Positions 7,463-16,705 of a stretch of DNA of 64,000 nt are shown piece after piece. Origin of the DNA: Streptomyces sp. CB01881. Lineage in GTDB: Bacteria; Actinomycetota; Actinomycetes; Streptomycetales; Streptomycetaceae. Position numbers and translations under genes: made by a program. Numbering within the stretch: position 1 is the stretch's first letter; each line of letters begins with the position of its first letter. A model generated the notes under the pieces. It was not told the DNA's origin, did no database searches, and saw only the letters and a list, made by a program, of their open reading frames with translations. The stretch is from assembly GCF_002953255.1 (NCBI RefSeq), contig NZ_CP026498.1, positions 7,964,166 to 8,028,165 on the forward strand, written 5' to 3'.

Positions 7463-7735
7463 CCGCTGCACGTCGCCGCGCCGCCCCCGGGGTCCAGGGG
7501 ACGGCGCGGCGGTGCGTCGGCGTAGTGGCGTGGTGGCGTGGCGGTCGGTCAGAGCGGAGGGGCCGTTTCGGTGGGCGGGACATACTGCCGTCGGCCTGGT
7601 GTGCGGATTAGGCTGTGCCCCGTTGGGGCAGCCAGCAGTACCCCCGGCGGTCCGGTGTCCCGAGGAGGGTCCGGCCGGTGGGAGGCGCAACGGTGACGGC
7701 GGTGCGCCGCAGATTCCGTACGACCATCGCTAGAC

Positions 7736-7760
7736 GTTGCAAGAGCAAGACCCTTGCAAG
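7736..7760 (+). promoter_or_regulatory. TTGCAAG repeat pair upstream of the HAD phosphatase gene
   Basis: GTTGCAAG (7736-7743) and the perfect 8-bp palindrome CTTGCAAG (7753-7760) lie 17 bases apart just before the gene start at 7779. Similar CTTGCAAG-type motifs occur in Streptomyces sites bound by LacI-family regulators such as MalR/Reg1, as I recall. It may be an operator, but which regulator uses it is unknown. The rest of the gap from 7463 shows nothing else that I can interpret. Confidence 0.35.
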
Positions 7761-7778
7761 ACTTCGGGAGACACGCAC

Positions 7779-8558
7779 GTGGCAGACCGCAAGCCCATCG
7801 AGTCCTGGCTGACCGACATGGACGGCGTCCTCATCCACGAGGGCACGCCGATCCCCGGCGCGGAGGAGTTCCTGCGCCGGCTGCGGGAGTCCGGCAAGCC
7901 GTTCCTGGTGCTGACCAACAACTCGATCTACACCCCGCGCGACCTCAGCGCCCGCCTGGCCGGCATGGGCCTGGAGGTGCCGGAGGAGTGCATCTGGACC
8001 TCCGCCCTGGCCACCGCCAAGTTCCTCAAGGGCCAGCGCCCGGGTGGCACCGCGTACGTGATCGGTGAGGCGGGCCTCACCACCGCGCTGTACCAGGCCG
8101 GTTACGTGCTGACGGACAACAACCCGGACTACGTCGTCCTCGGCGAGACCCGCACCTACAGCTTCGAGGCGCTCACCAAGGCGATCCGCCTGATCAACCA
8201 GGGCGCCCGCTTCATCTGCACCAACCCGGACGAGACCGGCCCGTCCACCGAGGGCGTGCTGCCGGCCACCGGTTCGGTCGCGGCCCTGATCACCAAGGCG
8301 ACCGGCGTCGAGCCGTACTTCGTCGGCAAGCCCAACCCGCTGATGATGCGCGAGGCGCTGAACACGGCGGGCGCCCACTCGGAGACCGCCGTCATGATCG
8401 GCGACCGGATGGACACCGACATCGTGGCGGGCATGGAGGCCGGCATGGAGACCATCCTGGTGCTCACCGGTCTGACCGCCGCGGCCGACGTGGAGCGCTT
8501 CCCGTACCGGCCGACCCGGGTGGTCAACTCGGTCGCGGACCTGGTGGAGCTGGTCTAG
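7779..8558 (+). CDS. HAD superfamily phosphatase, NagD-like (class IIA)
   Basis: A 259-residue HAD hydrolase. Motif I is WLTDMDGVL, with the nucleophile and acid/base aspartates four residues into the fold. Motif II is VLTNNS, motif III the lysine of FVGKPNPLMM, and motif IV MIGDRMDTDI. The large C2 cap between motifs II and III marks the NagD/p-nitrophenylphosphatase group, which dephosphorylates sugar phosphates or nucleotides. GTG at 7779 is preceded by GGGAG with eight bases spacing; the longer TTG start at 7737 would overlap the TTGCAAG repeats. It stands alone between intergenic stretches. Confidence 0.88.
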   Translation: MADRKPIESWLTDMDGVLIHEGTPIPGAEEFLRRLRESGKPFLVLTNNSIYTPRDLSARLAGMGLEVPEECIWTSALATAKFLKGQRPGGTAYVIGEAGLTTALYQAGYVLTDNNPDYVVLGETRTYSFEALTKAIRLINQGARFICTNPDETGPSTEGVLPATGSVAALITKATGVEPYFVGKPNPLMMREALNTAGAHSETAVMIGDRMDTDIVAGMEAGMETILVLTGLTAAADVERFPYRPTRVVNSVADLVELV

Positions 8559-8659
8559 CCTCTCCACAGCTCGTTCTCCGGGCCCTGCCCTGGCCGTCGG
8601 CCGGGGTGGGGCCCGCGTGTTCGGTCAGCTGTTGCGTGTGCGGAGGAGGGGAGGGGCGG

Positions 8660-9985
8660 ATGAGCACGACGGCGGAGTCCGGCGAGCAGTCCACGGGGGC
8701 GTCCTCGGAGGAGTCCAACGGGGAGTCCAACGGGGAGGCCGCCGAGCAGGCTCCGGAGCGGTTCACCGAGCGGTTCACCGAGCAGTTCACCGACGAGAAA
8801 CGGGTCACGTGGGCGGAGCTCTACTTCGACCTGGTCTTCGTCTTCGCGATCACCCAGGTGTCCGGCCTGCTGCACCACCACCACGACTGGACCGGCGTCG
8901 TGCGGGCCCTCGTGGTGTTCGTGCCGGTCTACTGGTGCTGGGTCGGCACCACCGTGCAGGCCAACATCCGCGACGTGGACACCCCGCGGGACCGGATGGG
9001 CATCCTCGCCGTCGGCCTGGCCGGCCTCTTCATGGCGCTGGCGGTGCCCGGCGCCTACGAGGGCCGGGGCGTGCTGCTGGGCGCCGGGTACTGGGCGGCC
9101 CGGGTGGTGCTGCTGGTGCTGCTGATCCGCGTTCCGGGCGTCTGGCGCGGGCCGTACGGCGTGGGGGTGCTGGTCAGCGGACCGCTGCTGCTGGTGGGCG
9201 GGCTGCTGCCGGACGGGCCGCGGCTGGTGCTCTGGGCGCTGGCGGCGCTCTGCGACCTGTCCGGACCGGTCCTGTTCCGCAACCGGCTGGCCAGGGTGTC
9301 GTACAACCCGTCGCACATGCCGGAGCGGTTCGCCCTGTTCCTGCTGGTGGCGCTCGGCGAGTCGATCGTCGGGATCGGCGCCACGGCCGCCGGGGCCCGG
9401 CTCGACGCCGCTGAACTGGTCGCGGTGGCCGCGGCGTTCACCATCTCCTGCGGGCTCTGGTGGCAGTACTTCGTCTACGCGGCGGACGCCATGCGGCACG
9501 CCGTCGCCGTCGCGGACTCCCGCCGGGACGTGATCCGCCGGGTCTTCCAGTACGGGCACCTGGCACTGGTGGCCGGGGTGATCGCGGTCGCGGTCGGCTT
9601 CGGCGAGACGGTGGCCGACCCGCGGCGGGCGCTCGGTGCGGGCTCGGTGGCGCTGCTGTACGGGGGGTGCGGGCTCTACCTGCTGACCTTCGGCTACACG
9701 CGGTGGATGATGTTCCGCGCGGTGTCGACGACGCGGATCGTGGCGGCGGTGGTGGTGCTCGGGCTGGCCCCGGTGATGGTGCGGCTGCCGGCGATCGCGG
9801 TGCTGGTGACGCTGGCGGTGCTGCTGGTGGCGCTGAACGTGGTCGAGCACGTGAGGGTGGAGCGGGCGGCCGTCCGCTCTGCCGAGGCGGCCCCGGCGAC
9901 CCCGGTGACCGAGGCGGCTCCGGCGATCCCGGCGGCCCCGGTGACTGAGGCGATCCCGGCGGCCCCGGTGGCTCCGGCGGAGTGA
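8660..9985 (+). CDS. Low temperature requirement protein A (LtrA) family membrane protein
   Basis: An integral membrane protein of 441 residues with about ten helices. The family phrase VTWAELYFDLVFVFAITQVS opens the membrane part, and ERFALFLLVALGESIVGIG is the second conserved block. LtrA was named from Listeria cold growth mutants; the biochemical role remains unclear. The hydrophilic N-terminus has back-to-back short repeats (ESNGESNGE, then ERFTERFTEQFTDE), and the C-terminus is a low-complexity tail built from EAAPA/PVTEA units. ATG at 8660 follows GGAGGGGAGGGG. A second LtrA gene lies at 48111. Confidence 0.85.
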   Translation: MSTTAESGEQSTGASSEESNGESNGEAAEQAPERFTERFTEQFTDEKRVTWAELYFDLVFVFAITQVSGLLHHHHDWTGVVRALVVFVPVYWCWVGTTVQANIRDVDTPRDRMGILAVGLAGLFMALAVPGAYEGRGVLLGAGYWAARVVLLVLLIRVPGVWRGPYGVGVLVSGPLLLVGGLLPDGPRLVLWALAALCDLSGPVLFRNRLARVSYNPSHMPERFALFLLVALGESIVGIGATAAGARLDAAELVAVAAAFTISCGLWWQYFVYAADAMRHAVAVADSRRDVIRRVFQYGHLALVAGVIAVAVGFGETVADPRRALGAGSVALLYGGCGLYLLTFGYTRWMMFRAVSTTRIVAAVVVLGLAPVMVRLPAIAVLVTLAVLLVALNVVEHVRVERAAVRSAEAAPATPVTEAAPAIPAAPVTEAIPAAPVAPAE

Positions 9986-10104
9986 AGTGTCAGTCGGGCT
10001 GTGTAGCGTTCGGTGTGGAAAGAGGGCGTGCGGCGCAAGGTCGTGGTGCGTCCGAGGTCGGGGCGGTGCGGCGGTGAGCGGCCGTCCGGTGGGAGGTTGA
10101 TGTC

Positions 10105-10848
10105 GTGACGGACACGGTCGAGGCGGGCGTGGGCGAGGCTGGAGCGGTCGAGGTCGGCGCGGGTTCCGGGCTGGAGCTGCCCGAGTCCTGGCGCGGGGTG
10201 CTGGGCGGCGAGACGGAGAAGCCGTACTTCGCCGAGCTGGCGGCCTTCGTGGCGGCCGAGCGCGCGGAGCACCAGATCTTCCCGCCGAGCGGGCAGGAGT
10301 TCTCCGCGCTGGAGGCCACCCCGTACGAGAAGGTCCGCGTGCTCGTCCTCGGCCAGGACCCGTACCACGACGACGGCCAGGCCCACGGCATGAGCTTCTC
10401 CGTGCTGCCGGGCACCAAGACGCCGCCGTCGCTGCGCAACATCTTCAAGGAGCTGGACGCCGACCTCGGCATTCCGGCCCCGGACAACGGCTACCTGATG
10501 CACTGGGCCGAGCAGGGCGTGCTGCTGCTCAACGCGGTGCTCACGGTGCGCGCGCACGAGGCGAACTCGCACAAGGCCAAGGGCTGGGAGAAGTTCACCG
10601 ACGCGGTGATCAAGGCGGTGAGCGCGCGCGAGGAGCCGGTGGTCTTCGTGCTCTGGGGCAACTACGCGAAGAAGAAGCTGCCGCTGATCGACACCTCCAA
10701 GCACGTGGTGGTCCAGGGCGCGCACCCGTCGCCGCTCTCGGCCAAGCTGTTCTTCGGCAGCCGGCCGTTCTCCCAGATCAACGAGGCGCTGGACGGCTTC
10801 GGCGTCGACCCGATCGACTGGCAGGTGCCGAACCTGAAGCAGGGCTGA
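10105..10848 (+). CDS. ung: Uracil-DNA glycosylase, family 1
   Basis: This repair enzyme removes uracil from DNA to start base excision repair. Motif A GQDPYHD is at residues 83-89, with the water-activating aspartate at 85. Motif B HPSPLS is at 207-212. The uracil-pocket phrases GMSFSV and LLLNAVLTVR are also present. Length is 247 residues, with an extra Ala/Gly/Val-rich leader of about 22 residues before the family core at LPESWRGVL. The GTG start at 10105 follows a GGGAGG. It is a single gene and looks intact. Confidence 0.95.
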   Translation: MTDTVEAGVGEAGAVEVGAGSGLELPESWRGVLGGETEKPYFAELAAFVAAERAEHQIFPPSGQEFSALEATPYEKVRVLVLGQDPYHDDGQAHGMSFSVLPGTKTPPSLRNIFKELDADLGIPAPDNGYLMHWAEQGVLLLNAVLTVRAHEANSHKAKGWEKFTDAVIKAVSAREEPVVFVLWGNYAKKKLPLIDTSKHVVVQGAHPSPLSAKLFFGSRPFSQINEALDGFGVDPIDWQVPNLKQG

Positions 10849-10997
10849 CCGTACGCCGACCGCAACCGCGTCGGGCTGACGCTTCGTCTGCCCGCCGTCG
10901 CTGCCCACTGTTCACCGGCCTCGGCTGCCGGCCGGTACCCGGTGTGCGAAGCTGGGTGCCGGCCGGGTCGCCGGACCGGGTCTGGGAGGGGCGGTAC

Positions 10998-12137
10998 GTG
11001 CGCCGGGTAGGGCGAGGAGCAGGGTTCCGGCTGGCTGTGGGGGCAGCACTGCTGGGGCTGGTGACGGGCGTTGCCGGGTGCAACGGCGGTGGTGCGTCAG
11101 GGGGTTCGGGCGGCGGTTCCGGTACGGGCGCGGCGCCCGCGTCCACCGGGGCCGGTGCGGCGGGCGGCGCGGGTTCGACCGGCTCGGGGGGTACGGCCGG
11201 TTCGGCGGGCTCGGGGGGCGCCGCTTCCGGCGGGGCGTCCGCCGCCGGGCTCGCCCAGCCGCCCGGGCAGACCTTCTACGTCTCCGACCAGACCACGGCC
11301 GTCCAGCAGCTCGTCGCCCTGCGCGGCCAGAGCCGGACGGCCGAGGCCGACACGCTGCTGAAGATTGCCGCCCAGCCGTCCTCGCAGTGGCTCGGCGACC
11401 AGGCGGCCAAGGGCATCGTCGAGCAGGTGGGCCGCCGGGCCGCCGCCGTGGACCGCACGCCCGTGTTCGTCGTCTACAACATCCCGCACCGTGACTGCGG
11501 CCAGTACTCGGCCGGCGGTGCGTCGGACGCCGCCGCCTACCGCTCCTGGATCAGCGGCTTGGCGGAGGCGCTGGGCGACCGCAGGGCGTGGGTGGTGCTG
11601 GAGCCGGACGCCGTGGCGCACACCCTCGACTCCTGCGGGGTGAAGGGCGCGTCCGCCGCCGAGCGGTACGGCCTGCTGGCCTTCGCCGTACAGGAGTTGA
11701 AGAAGCGCCCGCAGGTGCGTGTCTACCTGGACGCGGGCAACCCGGGCTGGGCGCAGGACCCGTCGGCGATGGCCGACGCGCTGCGGAAGTCCGGCGTCGC
11801 GGTGGCGGACGGCTTCGCGGTCAACGTCTCCAACTTCTACGGGACCGACCGGAGCGCGGCGTACGGTACGGAGCTCTCCACCGCGTTGGGCGGGAAGCAC
11901 TTCGTGATCGACACCAGCCGCAACGGCAACGGCCCGCTCAGCGGCGACGCCTGGTGCAACCCGCCCGGCCGCGCCCTCGGCGAACCGCCCACCACCGAGA
12001 CCGGCAAGGCCGGCGTCGACGCCTACCTCTGGATCAAGAACCCCGGCGAGTCCGACGGCGAGTGCGGCCGCGGCGAGCCCCGGGCGGGCGAGTTCTGGCT
12101 GCCGTACGCCCTGGGGCTGGCGCGCGGGGGCGCCTGA
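10998..12137 (+). CDS. Glycoside hydrolase family 6 lipoprotein (endoglucanase, CslZ-like)
   Basis: A 379-residue exported cellulase. The signal peptide ends in a lipobox (VAGC at about residue 28), followed by a Gly/Ser/Ala linker of roughly 60 residues and a GH6 domain. GH6 landmarks are FVVYNIPHRDCGQYSAGG, VVLEPDAVAH, YLDAGNPGW, and YLWIKNPGESDG with CGRG near the end. GH6 enzymes cut beta-1,4-glucan with inversion. GTG at 10998 follows GGGAGGGG; a farther upstream start at 10944 lacks a signal-like opening. It converges on glxA and cslA, the arrangement I recall from S. coelicolor where the third gene is called cslZ. A role in trimming the tip glucan is inferred. Confidence 0.9.
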   Translation: MRRVGRGAGFRLAVGAALLGLVTGVAGCNGGGASGGSGGGSGTGAAPASTGAGAAGGAGSTGSGGTAGSAGSGGAASGGASAAGLAQPPGQTFYVSDQTTAVQQLVALRGQSRTAEADTLLKIAAQPSSQWLGDQAAKGIVEQVGRRAAAVDRTPVFVVYNIPHRDCGQYSAGGASDAAAYRSWISGLAEALGDRRAWVVLEPDAVAHTLDSCGVKGASAAERYGLLAFAVQELKKRPQVRVYLDAGNPGWAQDPSAMADALRKSGVAVADGFAVNVSNFYGTDRSAAYGTELSTALGGKHFVIDTSRNGNGPLSGDAWCNPPGRALGEPPTTETGKAGVDAYLWIKNPGESDGECGRGEPRAGEFWLPYALGLARGGA

Positions 12138-12146
12138 CCCGTCCGG

Positions 12147-12188
12147 GCCGGCGGTACGGCGCCGGCGGTACGGCGCCGGCGGGGCGGC
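12147..12188. repeat. Three tandem copies of a 14-bp GC-rich repeat
   Basis: The unit GCCGGCGGTACGGC occurs at 12147-12160 and 12161-12174, with a third copy (two mismatches) at 12175-12188. It fills the space between the convergent GH6 and glxA stop codons. The repeats can fold against one another, so they may work as a bidirectional terminator; that is inference. Confidence 0.6.
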
Positions 12189-12229
12189 GCCTTCGGGGCG
12201 GGCCGTGCGCTCACCCGGGGCCGGGTCGG

Positions 12230-14161
12230 CTACGGGGTCACCTTGATCCAGCGGGCCACCGACGGGGTGCCGGAGCCGTCCGTCACGAACAGCATGTACC
12301 AGCCCGGCGGTAGCAGGTTCGGGTTGCCGGGCAGGGTGAGCGCGACGCCGCCGTCCGAGCGCGCGCCGACGTCCAGGGCGACCGACCGCTGCTCGACGTC
12401 GGTCGCGTGGGTGACCGAACTCGGCCGGACCAGCTTGGCGGTGACCACCCCGTCCGGCCTGGGGGACTTCACCGTGACGGTCGTGCCGAGCCTCGCGGCG
12501 GCCGGCGCGTCGGTCAGCTGCGGGCGCTCGCCGTGGAACAGGTACGGCGGCGTGTAGATCTCGATCCGCTGCTCGAAGGTGCCCGGCTCGGTGTCGGCCT
12601 TGTCGGCGAAGAGCGGGTTGGAGCCGAGGACGACCACCCGGCCGTCCGGCAGCAGCAGCGCCTCGGAGTGATAGTCCCGTCCGACGGTCGGCTCGGCGGC
12701 GGTGGTGAAGGTGTTGGTGTCCGGGTGGTAGACCTGCGCCTTGAGCAGGTCGCTCTTGTGCTTGCCCCGGTAGTCGCTGGAACCGCCGGTGGTGAACACG
12801 GTGTCGTCGGGCAGGATCACGCTGTTGAGGTAGCGGGTGCCGCCGGCCGGCAGGTCCGGGCCCGGGGCGAAGACCGGCTTGGCGGCGGAGAGGTCGGCGA
12901 TGTCGGTGCGGGCGGTGGAGAGCGGAGACTCGCCGACGCCCCCGCCGCCGAGCACCATCACCTTCTGCGCCTGGGCGGGCGGCAGCAGCACCGAGGACGA
13001 GGTCTCCGTGAGGGCGGGGTCGCGAAGCCCCGGCACCTGCTGGAAGCTGTTGTCCTTCAAGTCCCAGAGCCCTGGTTCGCGGCCCTTGTCCGCCGGGCCG
13101 TAGCCCGCGTTGGAACCGGAGTAGAAGAGCTTGCCGGAGGCGGTCAGGAAGATCGACGGGTAGGTGGGGAAGTAGCGGTCGGGCGCTTTGGACCAGTTCT
13201 TGTCCGCCGGGTCGTAGATCTCGTTGTCGTTGCCGCTGAGGATCTGCCCCGTGTCGTCCAGCCCCGAGACGGTGACCACCCGCCCGTCCCCCAGCCCGGT
13301 GAGGGTCGGGTACCAGCGCGCGTACGCCATGTCGGTGACCCGCTCGTAGAGCTCGGTGTCCGGGTTGAACTCGAAGGCGGCGCGGATGCCCTGGAAGTCC
13401 TGCTTCTCCAGTGTCATGCGGTCGGCCATGCCGTAGAGGTTCCGGGCCTCGGCGCCGCTCAGGCCCTTGATCGCGTACTGGGCGGGGGAGTTGTCGACGT
13501 ACCCGGTGCCCTGCGCCACCGCCTCCACGAAGACGTGTTGCTCGCTGGCCTTCACGACGGTCCGGTCGCCGCCGCCGGTCTTCACCGCGGCCGGAACGGT
13601 CACCTCGGCGGTGGACACGTACTCGCGGCCGTTCGGCGCCGTGAACACGGTGCCCTTCGGGAAGGTCCGGGCCGCGTCCGGGTTCTCGTTGCGCACCCGC
13701 ATGGTGCCCGCCGCCTTCTTCACCGCACCGTCCAGCGCCTCGTAGCGCTGGGTGCCGCCGGCCACCAGCAGTCGCCCGTCGGGCAGCGCGGTGTGGCCTC
13801 CGCAGAACATGTCCGCCGGGGTCGGGACCAGCTTGTACGTGTTCCTGGCCGGGTCCCAGAGCACGCTCTTGAAGCTGCCCGCGTCGAAGCTGCGCTGGTC
13901 GTTGCCGGAGCCGGCGATGATCAGCACCTTTCCGGTGCGCAGGAGGCTGGCATGGATGGCGTTGACCCGGAACTCGGCGGGGAGGACGAAGGTCTGCCAG
14001 TGGCCGTACTCGGCCTTGTACTCGGGACGGTTGATCACGTAGTCGTGGTACTGCGCGTTGGCGAAGCCGAGCACGGCCGGTGCGTTCATCCCGGCGACGG
14101 TCAGCGCGACCGTGCTGCCGAGGGCGAACCGCCTGGTACGGCCGGCGTTGCGGATCTTCAC
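12230..14161 (-). CDS. glxA: Copper-radical oxidase GlxA (galactose oxidase/glyoxal oxidase-like)
   Basis: A 643-residue exported mononuclear copper-radical oxidase that oxidises aldehydes or sugar alcohols to give hydrogen peroxide. In Streptomyces it acts on the CslA glucan at hyphal tips. An N-terminal membrane anchor/signal (about 10-33) precedes a seven-bladed kelch-type propeller and a C-terminal DUF1929-like domain. By alignment with galactose and glyoxal oxidases, Cys120 (MFCGGH) and Tyr284 (ARWYPT) should form the Cys-Tyr cofactor. Trp283 is beside it, and Tyr497, His498 (GRDYHSE) and His585 (VTHATD) are copper ligands. All are present. It follows cslA on the same strand with 31 bases between them, so they are co-transcribed. 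Confidence 0.93.
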   Translation of the reverse strand: MKIRNAGRTRRFALGSTVALTVAGMNAPAVLGFANAQYHDYVINRPEYKAEYGHWQTFVLPAEFRVNAIHASLLRTGKVLIIAGSGNDQRSFDAGSFKSVLWDPARNTYKLVPTPADMFCGGHTALPDGRLLVAGGTQRYEALDGAVKKAAGTMRVRNENPDAARTFPKGTVFTAPNGREYVSTAEVTVPAAVKTGGGDRTVVKASEQHVFVEAVAQGTGYVDNSPAQYAIKGLSGAEARNLYGMADRMTLEKQDFQGIRAAFEFNPDTELYERVTDMAYARWYPTLTGLGDGRVVTVSGLDDTGQILSGNDNEIYDPADKNWSKAPDRYFPTYPSIFLTASGKLFYSGSNAGYGPADKGREPGLWDLKDNSFQQVPGLRDPALTETSSSVLLPPAQAQKVMVLGGGGVGESPLSTARTDIADLSAAKPVFAPGPDLPAGGTRYLNSVILPDDTVFTTGGSSDYRGKHKSDLLKAQVYHPDTNTFTTAAEPTVGRDYHSEALLLPDGRVVVLGSNPLFADKADTEPGTFEQRIEIYTPPYLFHGERPQLTDAPAAARLGTTVTVKSPRPDGVVTAKLVRPSSVTHATDVEQRSVALDVGARSDGGVALTLPGNPNLLPPGWYMLFVTDGSGTPSVARWIKVTP

Positions 14162-14192
14162 GGTGCTTGTCCCCTCCTGCTGCGGGTGCGGG

Positions 14193-16250
14193 TCAGCGTG
14201 TGCTGGTGGGCGCCGGGACGGTTCCGGCGCGGCCCTGGGGCGGGACGACCGCTGCGGCGGTGGGTGTCGGTGCCGTCGCTGTGGCCGGTGAAGTCGTTGC
14301 GATTGCGGTTGCGGCCGCCGTTGCCGTCGTCGCTGTCGTCGCGGCGCCGGTGACCGAGAGGGTGGACGTCGGCCGGGCCCGGTGGCGCCGGACGGCGTCG
14401 GCGGCCAGCACGAGGATCGGCAGCATGCTGAGGAGGAACGCCAGGCAGGCCCAGGTGCGCATGGCGACGTGATCGTGGCCGGTGAAGAAGGAGGCGGTGA
14501 CCGCGCCGCCGAACACCAGCGCCCAGAACAGGTGGATCCGGAACGTCGCCAACCGGTCGGGGCTGGCCGAGTCGCCCTTCGGTGTCACCACGAAGCGACT
14601 GCGGAGGCGAAGCACCGCTTGCAGAAACGATGCTGCATAGATCGGCCCGCAGAGGGCCGACATCACCATGCCCGCCACCCCGGACGACCCGGCCGGCTCG
14701 TGCGGGCTCACGTTGTGCTTCCGGTTCCAGGTGTAGAGCAGCACCTGGAGGGCGGCCGCGTCGCTGTACAACATCATCCAGATCTCGGACGACACGTGGA
14801 CGCCCGACGCCCCGAATCCCAGGTAGAGCACGCTCGACACCCCGCCGAGCAGCCAGGTCAGCGCCGCCATCGGGTAGAAGCAGACCATCAGCGTGTAGTT
14901 GAGCAGCCGGCCGGGCGACAGCCTCCAGGCCGCCCGCCAGTACTGGGTGAGGAGGGTTTCGTAGGTGCCCCGGCTCCACCGCAGCTGCTGGGAGAAGAAG
15001 TCGGTCCAGGACGACGGCCCCTCGCCGACCGCCAGCACGTCCGGCGTGTAGACCGACGTCCAGCGCGCGCCGGTGGCCGGGTTCCGGCGGCGGTGGAACT
15101 CCAGGCCGGTCGCCATGTCCTCGGTGATCGAGTCGTACAGCCCGCCGATCGACTGCAGTGCGCTGATCCGCACGGCGTTGTTGGTGCCGACGAACATCGG
15201 TGCGCCGTAACGGTTCCCGGCCCGCTGGATCAGCGCGTGGAAGAGGAACTGCTGGCTCTCCGAGAACTTGGTGACCGCCGAACCGGAGCTGCGGTAGTTC
15301 CCGTACACCTGCGGCCCGACCACGAACGCGACGTCCGGGTCACGGAAGTAGCCGAGCATCCGCTCGCAGAACTCGGGCAGCGGGACGTGGTCGGTGTCCA
15401 CCGAGACCCAGAAGTCGTAGCCGCCGCCGTGGGCCTGGAGCCAGCTGTTGTAGTTGCCGTGCTTGGTCTTGGCGCGAAACCGGCCCTTGGACTGGTTCCA
15501 CTGCTTGATCCCGCGCCGGCTGAAGTGCCGCGCGCCCAGCTCGGAGCAGAGCGCGCGCATGGCAGGATCGTTTCCCTCGTCGAGCAGCCAGACGTCGTAC
15601 GGGCCGTCGTGCCGGACGGCCAGGGCGGCGGTGAGCGTGGTGCGCACCATCTCCGGCGGCTCCTTGCCCGGCACGCAGGTGGTGATGAACGCGACCCGGG
15701 TGCCCGCCTGCGGCGTGACCGGGACGGGATCGCGGGCGACCAGGGTGGCGTGGGCGTTCGAGACGACGTTGACCAGCCGGAACACCTCGACCACCGCGAT
15801 GATCCCGATCATCACCTTGTCGCCGAGCAGCAGCCAGGCGTGCGTCTCGCCCGGCCGGACCGGCCAGTGGTCCGGGAGCAGCAGCCAGACCAGGAGCACC
15901 GCCTCGACCAGCGGCGCGGTCAGCAGGAGGAGCGCCGCCCGGATCCGGTGCGGCTCGCGGCGCAGCAGGCTGCGGTACCGGACGCGGTAGGGCGCCGGCG
16001 CGGCGGCTGCTTCGGGGGAGTGGTGGTACTGCGGGAAGGCGTGGTCCGGTGGGTCGGGCGTGGTGGCCGGGCCGGCCAGGCGGCTGAAGTGGGCGTAGTC
16101 GTACGGGGCTTCGGGGACCGGTATGGAGCGCAGGTCGGCCTCGACCGCGCTGTGCGGGGCGGTCCCCGCCGGGGCGGGTGTGCCTGGGGCAGGTGTTTCC
16201 GGGGCGGTTCGGAACTGGGCGTCCGTCTGTCGTGAGAACAGCTTGATCAT
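14193..16250 (-). CDS. cslA: Cellulose synthase-like glycosyltransferase CslA
   Basis: A 685-residue membrane glycosyltransferase of family 2 that makes a beta-glucan at hyphal tips in Streptomyces. After a hydrophilic N-terminus come two helices, then the cytoplasmic catalytic domain with LLDEGND, SVDTDHVP (the DxD), TEDMATGLEFHRR (the TED acid/base) and QQLRWSRGTYE (the QxxRW that grips the growing chain), followed by further helices. The last 50 residues are low-complexity Thr/Ala/Pro. ATG at 16250 has GGGGGAGCC upstream; a longer frame to 16418 lacks a site. It is the first gene of the cslA-glxA operon. Confidence 0.93.
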   Translation of the reverse strand: MIKLFSRQTDAQFRTAPETPAPGTPAPAGTAPHSAVEADLRSIPVPEAPYDYAHFSRLAGPATTPDPPDHAFPQYHHSPEAAAAPAPYRVRYRSLLRREPHRIRAALLLLTAPLVEAVLLVWLLLPDHWPVRPGETHAWLLLGDKVMIGIIAVVEVFRLVNVVSNAHATLVARDPVPVTPQAGTRVAFITTCVPGKEPPEMVRTTLTAALAVRHDGPYDVWLLDEGNDPAMRALCSELGARHFSRRGIKQWNQSKGRFRAKTKHGNYNSWLQAHGGGYDFWVSVDTDHVPLPEFCERMLGYFRDPDVAFVVGPQVYGNYRSSGSAVTKFSESQQFLFHALIQRAGNRYGAPMFVGTNNAVRISALQSIGGLYDSITEDMATGLEFHRRRNPATGARWTSVYTPDVLAVGEGPSSWTDFFSQQLRWSRGTYETLLTQYWRAAWRLSPGRLLNYTLMVCFYPMAALTWLLGGVSSVLYLGFGASGVHVSSEIWMMLYSDAAALQVLLYTWNRKHNVSPHEPAGSSGVAGMVMSALCGPIYAASFLQAVLRLRSRFVVTPKGDSASPDRLATFRIHLFWALVFGGAVTASFFTGHDHVAMRTWACLAFLLSMLPILVLAADAVRRHRARPTSTLSVTGAATTATTATAAATAIATTSPATATAPTPTAAAVVPPQGRAGTVPAPTSTR

Positions 16251-16705
16251 GTGTGGCTCCCCCCGTGGCCGGCCGCGTGGCCCGGCCGGTTCGTGCGTGC
16301 TCCGACCGGGGGTGTACGGACATGGGAGTCCCGCGCTGCGACCTGCGCGCAGGGACCGACCGCTCCCCCCGGAGCCTTGCCTTCGAAGCAGAACACCGCC
16401 CGGCGAACCGCGCTGCATCCAGGCGGTTTCCGGGCCGTCAATCAGTAAAACGTGTACGATCGATTTTGTTGTGTGGCTGCGCTGCTACCTCGAATGCAGG
16501 GTCCCGCATTGCTCCCCGGACTCCCCTCCGGGGGTGCGGAACCCTTGGCTTCCCCAACTCTCCCGGAGCGAAGGCGTGATCGCAACCGATCCGGGAAATG
16601 ATCATTGCGCAAGCATGAAGATATGACGGTTCCCGGCCATTCGGGTCGTCGATGGTGCTATTGGGCGGATTCACGTGTCCGGCATTCCGGGTCGGTCGAA
16701 AGAAT
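16251..16705 (-). promoter_or_regulatory. Upstream region of cslA, no gene seen
   Basis: This stretch contains an unusually AT-rich block at about 16440-16475 for this genome, and a second at 16590-16630 with a TGATCA palindrome. It most likely carries the cslA promoter. On the minus strand TTGACG can be read just before the AT-rich block, but no convincing -10 follows it. I see no coding frame with a ribosome site. Confidence 0.35.

Noticed and set aside
12407..16235. Long rightward reading frames antisense to glxA and cslA
   Set aside because: They come from high GC at codon third positions; the proteins are low-complexity Gly/Arg/Val and lack families or ribosome sites, while the minus-strand genes have full catalytic motifs.
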